64,000 nt of DNA from the NCBI RefSeq assembly GCF_028204155.1, contig NZ_JAQLOI010000003.1, forward strand, positions 1,550,001 to 1,614,000. Reading direction: 5' to 3'. The DNA is from Vibrio algarum. GTDB taxonomy: Bacteria; Pseudomonadota; Gammaproteobacteria; Enterobacterales; Vibrionaceae. A program made the position numbers and the translations under genes. Under the pieces are notes generated by a model, which had not been told where the DNA came from, made no database searches, and worked only from the letters and a program-made list of their open reading frames with translations. This document shows, one piece after another, positions 58,413 to 64,000 of the stretch. The first letter of the stretch is position 1, and every line of letters begins with the position of its first letter.

Positions 58413-59017
58413 ATGAAAGATGCACCGTCTATAAACAATAAGGTGTTGCTGCTTTTTGCCCACCCTTCACTACGCCGTTCAGAAATCAATAAACCGATGT
58501 TTGAAGCTGCTGTAGAAACAGAGGGCGTTACTGCTATCGATCTTTATGCGAAGTATCCAACCTTTCAAATAGATATAGACGCAGAACAGCAGCTATTGCT
58601 GTCACACGATACCATCATTTTTCAGTTCCCTCTTTATTGGTATTCAACGCCATCTTTACTAAAAGAGTGGCAAGATCTCGTATTAGAACATGGTTTTGCT
58701 TACGGTGAAGGGGCTACTGCTTTGAGAAATAAACGATTCATGTGTGCATTAACAGCTGGTGGACCAGAGGAGGCGTATCGGAAAGATGGCTATAACCACT
58801 TCACTATCGCCGAACTTTTGCGTCCGCTAGAACAAATGGCCAATTTAACACACATGACCTACCTACCCCCTTCACTTTGTTCAGCTCAAGAACGGCAAAG
58901 GAAGAAGGCAAGTTAGTGGAGCACTTATCCGATTGGAAAGCCAAGTTAAAATCACTTGTAGCTCTTTCTTATATTGATTCTTCTACTGTTAAAGATCATA
59001 ACGAGGTGGTCCTATGA
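58413..59017 (+). pseudogene. KefG/KefF-like NAD(P)H oxidoreductase, frameshifted near the end as read
   Basis: The flavodoxin-fold quinone reductase (VLLLFAHPSLRRSEINKPM, then DTIIFQFPLYWYSTPSLLKEW, and ALTAGGPEEAYRKDGYN) matches the ancillary subunit that activates Kef potassium efflux. As read it stops at 58916. One added C in C5 58866-58870 gives LPPFTLFSSRTAKEEG and a 201-residue protein whose TGA overlaps the KefB-like ATG at 59014. That overlap is what a kefGB operon would show, so the deletion is likely a read error. Confidence 0.88.
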
Positions 59018-60939
59018 CCGGCTATTTTCTACAAGCATTTATTTACCTTAGTGCCGCCGTGATAGCAGTGCCACTGGCTAAGCGGTTCGGTTTAGGCTCT
59101 GTACTTGGTTATTTAGTCGCGGGGGTCGTCATAGGGCCCGTTATTGGCCTTGTCGGTGATGAGACGACATCAATCCAACACGTCGCTGAATTTGGTGTAG
59201 TGATGATGCTCTTTCTCGTTGGCCTAGAATTAGAACCTAAAATGCTCTGGGCAATGAGAAACAAACTTATAGGACTTGGCGGGCTTCAAGTTGGGTTGAC
59301 AACGGCAGGCGTTACCGGTATAGCCCTGGCCTTCGGAATTACTTGGACTGTCTCTTTAACCATTGGTTTGGTGTTTTCTTTGTCTTCCACAGCGATTGTT
59401 TTACAAACGTTCAGTGAAAAGAACTTAGAAAAAGCTGAAGGCGCAAGAAATGCATTCTCGGTCCTTTTGTTTCAAGATATTGCCGTTATTCCTATGTTAG
59501 CCTTTGTTCCTTTACTGGCATTACCAGACCTAGTGGAAGCGGCAAAATCTATGGCATCGCAGGCCGCTGAACACCACGAAGAACTGAGCTTGGTTGCTGG
59601 TTTACCGAGCTGGGCTTACGGATTAGTCATTATTCTCTCCATAGGTATAGTGGTCGTTGGTGGTCATTTTCTTTCCCGTCCATTGTTCAAATACGTCGCT
59701 AAATCTGGCTTACGTGAAATTTTCACCGCGACGTCGTTAATGTTAGTAATTGGTATTGCCGCCCTTATGAGCCTAGTAGGATTGTCTCCAGCACTGGGTA
59801 CTTTTTTAGCCGGTGTTGTATTGGCTAACAGTGAGTTTAGGCATGAACTTGAATCCAATATAGAACCTTTTAAAGGTCTATTACTCGGTCTCTTTTTTAT
59901 CACTGTTGGCGCAGGGATAAACTTTGATGTTTTATTCAACAGTTTCGCACTAGTTATTTCTCTCACGATAGGTCTTATGCTACTGAAAGGAACGGTCCTT
60001 TTTGTTCTTGCTTTTATTTTTCGGATTAAGAAGAGTAATCGTTGGTTGTTTGCGTTGAGCCTCGCTCAGGCGGGCGAGTTTGGCTTCGTTTTGCTTAGTT
60101 TCAGCGTACAGAATCACGTTTTACCTCAAGAAATAGCTCAAACCCTTTCTTTGGTTGTAGCACTTTCAATGTTCCTTACACCGGGTCTATTCATACTTTT
60201 CGACAAAGTAATATTACCTAAGTATCAAAAAACCGAAAACGATCGCGAACCCGATACAATTGAAGAAACGGGTAATGTTATTATTGCAGGTGCAGGACGT
60301 TTTGGTCAGATCGTCACTCGCTTACTGAGTGCAAATAACGTTAAAACTACCGTTCTCGATGTAGAACCTACTCAGATTGATAACCTGAGAAAAATCAATA
60401 TTAAGAGCTATTTCGGAGACGCAACAAAACCCGATTTACTTCATACCGCCGGCATTGAAAAAGCGTCCGTTATTGTGATTAGCATCGACAATAAAGAGGC
60501 TGTGAAAGAGTTAGTCGAATATGTAAAACACACCTATCCAAATGTGAAAATTATTGCTCGAGCATTTGATCGAGGGCACTCATATGCACTCCGACTAGCA
60601 GGTGCCGACACTATTATTTCTGAAACCTACTTCTCAGCATTAGAGGCGGGAAAGCAAGCACTTAAAGACGTTGGCTTTCATCCTTTTCAGGTTGAACAAC
60701 AGAAAAATGCCTTTATAGCCATTGAAAATAAAGGGGCTGATAAAATGTTCGACACTTGGAAAGAAGCTTCCGAAGAGGATCGATATGATGTTGCCTATCA
60801 GAAACTATTTATAGAACTGGAAGAGGCAATAAGTTCGGCAATGAATGACGATCGCGCAGACAAGCACTCTCGAACAGAACGAGGATGGACTCCACCACCT
60901 AAAGGCTACGCCGATCTAGATAAACACACTATAGAATAA
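59014..60939 (+). CDS. kefB: Glutathione-regulated K+/H+ antiporter (KefB/KefC type)
   Basis: The 641-residue protein has a CPA2 sodium/proton-exchanger-like membrane domain of about 12 segments (residues 1-400; VVIGPVIGLVGDE, MLFLVGLELEPKMLW, LSSTAIVLQTFSE, LFQDIAVIPMLAF, FLAGVVLANSEFRHELE) and a C-terminal RCK/TrkA-N domain (about 415-540, NVIIAGAGRFGQIVTRLLSA). It effluxes K+ and lowers cytoplasmic pH when electrophiles form glutathione adducts. The KefG-like ancillary gene overlaps its start (ATGA). KefB versus KefC cannot be separated with certainty; KefG partnership favours KefB. Confidence 0.88.
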   Translation: MTGYFLQAFIYLSAAVIAVPLAKRFGLGSVLGYLVAGVVIGPVIGLVGDETTSIQHVAEFGVVMMLFLVGLELEPKMLWAMRNKLIGLGGLQVGLTTAGVTGIALAFGITWTVSLTIGLVFSLSSTAIVLQTFSEKNLEKAEGARNAFSVLLFQDIAVIPMLAFVPLLALPDLVEAAKSMASQAAEHHEELSLVAGLPSWAYGLVIILSIGIVVVGGHFLSRPLFKYVAKSGLREIFTATSLMLVIGIAALMSLVGLSPALGTFLAGVVLANSEFRHELESNIEPFKGLLLGLFFITVGAGINFDVLFNSFALVISLTIGLMLLKGTVLFVLAFIFRIKKSNRWLFALSLAQAGEFGFVLLSFSVQNHVLPQEIAQTLSLVVALSMFLTPGLFILFDKVILPKYQKTENDREPDTIEETGNVIIAGAGRFGQIVTRLLSANNVKTTVLDVEPTQIDNLRKINIKSYFGDATKPDLLHTAGIEKASVIVISIDNKEAVKELVEYVKHTYPNVKIIARAFDRGHSYALRLAGADTIISETYFSALEAGKQALKDVGFHPFQVEQQKNAFIAIENKGADKMFDTWKEASEEDRYDVAYQKLFIELEEAISSAMNDDRADKHSRTERGWTPPPKGYADLDKHTIE

Positions 60940-60971
60940 GTAGACCAATAATCTTTACCTAACGATTTGGA

Positions 60972-62090
60972 TTACTCACTGGCGATGACATGTTTCATCG
61001 CCATATCTTTTTGAGTCACGCTGACCCCCTTAATCTGCGCGTATACTTTCTGACCTGGTTGAAGCTTAAGATCATCAAATGCCCACTTAGTGACATTCGC
61101 TTTTAACATACATATTTGACCTAAATCTAAAGTGACAGATACATTTTGGTTGCCTTGTTTGGTCTCTATAAGATCTATCTGTTTTATTGTAGCGGGTAAA
61201 ATATTTCGAATAGAGGTACCAACCGCTTTTTGCAAAGTGATAGAAACATCGTTTGCTCGGATCTGCAATCGAATGGACGAATGTATTGGTTCATCGATGT
61301 GTTGAACCCACATGGATGTTTCTGTATTTAAACGTACTTTAGACAGAGCGTACTTGTCATGATGCTGACAGATCGTCGCTTCGAAAAGTGAGCTTTGTTC
61401 GGAAAATGATTGCCATGGTTTCATAGCATCTGAACCCCATACCGTTTCTAAGCTACCACTCGTTACAATGTGCCCTTCATCCATGAGTAGAATATGATCT
61501 GCTAGCCTTAAAATCTCACTTAAGCTGTGGGTTACGTACAAAATGGGGATGTTGATTTCTTGAGCCATTTTTTCCAAAAAGGGCATGACTTCTTTTTTAC
61601 GAGGTAGATCTAACGACGCTAACGGCTCATCCATCAGCAACATATCTGGATTTGATAGCAGCGCTCTGGCTATAGCCACACGTTGCTTCTCTCCGCCGGA
61701 GAGATCTATCGGGAAACGATTCAGAAGATGAGACAAATTAAGAAGGTCGACAATATGATCGAACCCTTCAGGCTCTGCACTGCATTTAACACCATACAGC
61801 AAATTTGCTTTAACACTGTAGTGAGGAAAAAGTCTCGCATCTTGAAAAACGTAACCAATGTTGCGCTTTTCAATGGCCAAATTGATTTTGTTTTTGTGGT
61901 CAAAGATAACTTTTTCTTTTACCTTAATCTTTCCTTGTTCAGGCGTGATTAGTCCCGCAATAGCATTAATCAGAGAGGTTTTTCCTGAACCTGAACGACC
62001 AAAAATTGCCGTTATGCCAGATGATGGAATACGCTGCTCTACATTTAGCAACACATTACCGAGCTTGTGATTTAGTTTAATTTCTATCAT
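60972..62090 (-). CDS. modC: Molybdate ABC transporter ATPase
   Basis: The 372-residue ATPase powers ModAB. Walker A GRSGSGKTSL, Q-loop FQDARLFPHY, signature LSGGEKQRVAIARALL, Walker B LLMDEPLASLD and the H-loop in THSLSE are all present; a C-terminal TOBE/Mop domain (about 300-365, NILPATIKQIDL, GQKVYAQIKGVSV) binds molybdate. ATG 62090 overlaps the modB stop (ATGA) and gives the usual MIEIKLNHK start, so it is preferred to 62138. Confidence 0.95.
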   Translation of the reverse strand: MIEIKLNHKLGNVLLNVEQRIPSSGITAIFGRSGSGKTSLINAIAGLITPEQGKIKVKEKVIFDHKNKINLAIEKRNIGYVFQDARLFPHYSVKANLLYGVKCSAEPEGFDHIVDLLNLSHLLNRFPIDLSGGEKQRVAIARALLSNPDMLLMDEPLASLDLPRKKEVMPFLEKMAQEINIPILYVTHSLSEILRLADHILLMDEGHIVTSGSLETVWGSDAMKPWQSFSEQSSLFEATICQHHDKYALSKVRLNTETSMWVQHIDEPIHSSIRLQIRANDVSITLQKAVGTSIRNILPATIKQIDLIETKQGNQNVSVTLDLGQICMLKANVTKWAFDDLKLQPGQKVYAQIKGVSVTQKDMAMKHVIASE

Positions 62091-62782
62091 CGTAACTTTG
62101 AATAACCTAAACGTTTTTGAGTCCGACGTGTAAGCCACTCAGAAACTAATAATGAAACCAGAGCAACGGCGATTGAAATAATACAAAGCCTTGCCGCAGC
62201 CACCTCTGCCCCAGGTGTTTCGATAAAGCTGTACATTGCCAAAGGTAAGGTTTGGGTCTCACCTGGAATATTTGAAACAAAGGTGATAGTTGCACCAAAC
62301 TCACCTAAACTTCGAGCAAAAGAGAGCATCGTACCTGTCACGATACCTGGCAAAGTAAGTGGCAATGTAATGGTATAAAAAACCTTGAAAGGCGTTGCTC
62401 CAAGGGTTCTAGCTGCTTGTTCTAATCTGGGATCCACATTTTCTAAACTTAGCCGAATAGCTCTCACCATCAAAGGGAGCGCTACGATGGCAGAAGCTAA
62501 TGCTGCTCCACGCCAACTAAAGCTAAAAGAGAGACCAAACGTATCCAATAGAAAAGAGCCGATAACGCCTTGCCTCCCCATCACAACCAGCAACAAGTAG
62601 CCAATAACAACCGGCGGTAAAACCAAAGGTAGGTGGATAAGGCTGTCTAATATCTGCTTACCATAAAATTCTTTCTTAGCCAGCAACCAAGCTAGAGCTA
62701 TTCCAACCGGTATCAATCCGGCAACGGCAATTGAAGCAATTTTTAAGCTTAAAAATAGAGCTTCTAACTCAAATTCTGACAA
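62087..62782 (-). CDS. modB: Molybdate ABC transporter permease
   Basis: The 231-residue permease has five to six membrane segments and the EAA-loop pattern LEQAARTLGATPFKVFYTI; FARSLGEFGATITFVSNIPGETQTLPLAMY is the family hallmark. It starts at TTG 62782 with GGA just upstream; the N-terminus LSEFELEALFLSLKIAS aligns with E. coli ModB, supporting this unusual start. It lies between modA and modC in one operon. Confidence 0.95.
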   Translation of the reverse strand: MSEFELEALFLSLKIASIAVAGLIPVGIALAWLLAKKEFYGKQILDSLIHLPLVLPPVVIGYLLLVVMGRQGVIGSFLLDTFGLSFSFSWRGAALASAIVALPLMVRAIRLSLENVDPRLEQAARTLGATPFKVFYTITLPLTLPGIVTGTMLSFARSLGEFGATITFVSNIPGETQTLPLAMYSFIETPGAEVAAARLCIISIAVALVSLLVSEWLTRRTQKRLGYSKLR

Positions 62783-62865
62783 CTTTTCCGCACTCCGTTG
62801 AAATAGGTGTTACCAATTGAATCACATGACACCCAGTTAAACTAGTGGCACCCAACATCGTGACC

Positions 62866-63615
62866 CTATTTAAATCCGTACTCGGTGAACACCTGTTTTG
62901 CATCATCACTGGTTAAATAGTCTGCAAAAGATCTTACTTGTTCTGATTCTTTTACTATAGCCATAGGGTACTCGATACGGTCATGCAATTCGTTTGAAAA
63001 TGTATCTAGAATAGAAACCTTATCATTTGTTAAGGCATCTGTTTTATACACTATACCCAGACCTGCTTCACCTCTTTCTACTAATGCTAGCGCTACGCGA
63101 ACAGAATTTGTTGACGCGATCTTCTTTTTAACTGTATCCCAAACGGTTAAATTAATGAGTGATTGTTTGGCGTAAATTCCCGCAGGAACAGAATCTGGCT
63201 GACCTAATGCGATTCTTTCATTGAGTAGTACCTGATTCCAACCGGCTTTATCCGTCAAATCAAATTTATCAATCGACCTAGATTTGGGCTGTATAAGTAC
63301 AAGTTCATTTTCAGCGACTACAGTGACACCTTCTTCGTGAATGACTTGTTTCGAAATCAAATAGTCTACCCACCTTGTATTTGCTGAAATATACAGATCA
63401 GCAGGCGCACCCACTTCTATCTGCCGCGCTAAAGAAGATGACCCAGCATAAATGGTGACAATTTTTACGCCACTTTTATCACTATAGCGTGCAGCCAATT
63501 CCGAGATAACATTTGTCATCGATGCAGCGGCATACACTTTAATGCTATCCGCAGCTATTGCCGCTCTAGGCGGCAATAAAAAGCATAAAGCGAACAAAAT
63601 AACCAGCCGTTCCAT
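62866..63615 (-). CDS. modA: Molybdate-binding periplasmic protein
   Basis: The 249-residue binding protein has a signal peptide (MERLVILFALCFLLPPRAAI, cleavage near AIA-AD) and the ModA pattern IKVYAAASMTNVISELAARY, FTIYAGSSSLARQI-like IYAGSSSLARQIEVGAPADLY and ALGQPDSVPAGIYAKQ. ATG 63615 has AAGGA at a good distance; the frame opens earlier at 63642 and 63621. It is the first gene of modABC. Confidence 0.94.
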   Translation of the reverse strand: MERLVILFALCFLLPPRAAIAADSIKVYAAASMTNVISELAARYSDKSGVKIVTIYAGSSSLARQIEVGAPADLYISANTRWVDYLISKQVIHEEGVTVVAENELVLIQPKSRSIDKFDLTDKAGWNQVLLNERIALGQPDSVPAGIYAKQSLINLTVWDTVKKKIASTNSVRVALALVERGEAGLGIVYKTDALTNDKVSILDTFSNELHDRIEYPMAIVKESEQVRSFADYLTSDDAKQVFTEYGFK

Positions 63616-64000
63616 AGACATTTCCTTTTTGATACTACTCATTTATTTTACTTTTCCGTCAAATTTACCAAAGCTGAGTTTTTTAATTGATACGCTAACA
63701 TTGAAATTTGCAAAGAAGCGTCAAAATACCATGCAGATGATAATTTAGAATGCGATCAATCTCACTCACTTATCGAAATATTTCAATAAAAGAAAGATTT
63801 AGGTGGAATTTTCGTTACCGTTTCATCAAAGCGTTCAACTTTTAGTCATTCATGTGTCAAATAGTTGTCATGGCAAAATATACGTCATTAAAATAACGTC
63901 TCTCGATTCCCTCCTATAAAATTGAGAAGCGTTATAAAATCGGGCTTTCAAACCCAAAATAGTAATTTGGCATATTATTTGCTTTGAAAAACATAACTAA
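63616..64000. other. Upstream region of modABC, no gene seen
   Basis: These 385 bases hold no ORF I can support. The modA promoter must lie here. I did not find a convincing ModE site; ACGT-containing elements at 63890-63900 (TACGTCATTAAAATAACGTC) are a weak candidate for some palindromic site. A gene beyond the window on the plus strand could also use the AT-rich end. Confidence 0.4.

Noticed and set aside
63880..63901. ModE operator for modABC
   Set aside because: The ACGT-containing repeat does not match the TATA-rich ModE consensus I know, so it is mentioned only as a weak candidate.
1..64000. CRISPR arrays, tRNA or rRNA genes
   Set aside because: No regularly spaced repeats with unique spacers, no tRNA-like cloverleaf with TTCRA arm, and no rRNA-like stretch was noticed on reading.

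Overview
The window looks like the terminus region of the second chromosome of a Vibrio or close relative. Gene content and order fit Vibrionaceae: pntAB, vxrABCDE, yciH, ddl, the tesA/ybbAP divergon, fabV, nrdDG and modABC. From memory, the run pntAB - vxrABCDE - (yciH) - ddl matches the V. cholerae block around VCA0563-VCA0572. A well-formed XerCD dif site (19445-19472) lies inside this run, and a perfect matS-type sequence lies 13 kb away (32732-32744). Both support a terminus location.

Layout. 1-4.6 kb: a truncated small gene, a cold-shock protein, a DUF1499 protein, an outer-membrane barrel, a diguanylate cyclase, a ComFB-like and a HlyU-family protein. 4.9-7.8 kb: transhydrogenase pntAB. 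8.0-12.3 kb: the cell-wall-stress two-component operon vxrABCDE; the ribosome binding site of vxrE is folded into a terminator-like hairpin. 12.3-19.5 kb: a gene-poor flank, then two tandem ~3.1-3.3 kb units that look like satellites of a filamentous (CTX/RS1-like) phage. Each unit has a folded att hairpin, a variable cargo slot, a hairpin cluster, a repressor, a rolling-circle Rep, an M13 gpV-like ssDNA-binding protein and a 54-residue ORF. The array ends exactly at dif. No coat, adsorption or Zot gene is present, so a helper phage would be needed.

19.6-35.8 kb: yciH, a DUF3319 protein, an unusual tyrosine recombinase, ddl, a SPOR lipoprotein, a Pat-type acyltransferase, 5-oxoprolinase pxpABC, an FAD oxidoreductase, a non-coding patch with DnaA boxes, ybbP-ybbA divergent from tesA, and fabV. 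35.9-45.7 kb: an EAL phosphodiesterase, an ABC-class ATPase, a retropepsin-like lipoprotein, an aminotransferase, anaerobic ribonucleotide reductase nrdDG (tandem NrdR boxes, an FNR box, a sequestered nrdG Shine-Dalgarno) and a secreted nuclease. 45.8-53.7 kb: an RND efflux pair and a sulfane-sulfur module (two YeeE/YedE proteins, a two-cysteine ArsR repressor, a DUF2892 protein and an NADH persulfide reductase-rhodanese fusion). 54.0-64.0 kb: a cNMP/CBS/DUF294 signalling protein with an exonuclease, a FabH-like synthase, trxC, a KefG/KefB-like pair and modABC.

Quality caveat. At least eight genes are broken or mis-started by one missing base in a homopolymer: hlyU-like, rep copy A, the recombinase, ybbA, tesA, the DUF294 gene, its exonuclease partner and kefG. 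All are deletions and all are repaired by adding one base. This pattern points to sequencing error more than to real pseudogenes. Assignments rest on reading motifs and remembered family features; no database search was possible.
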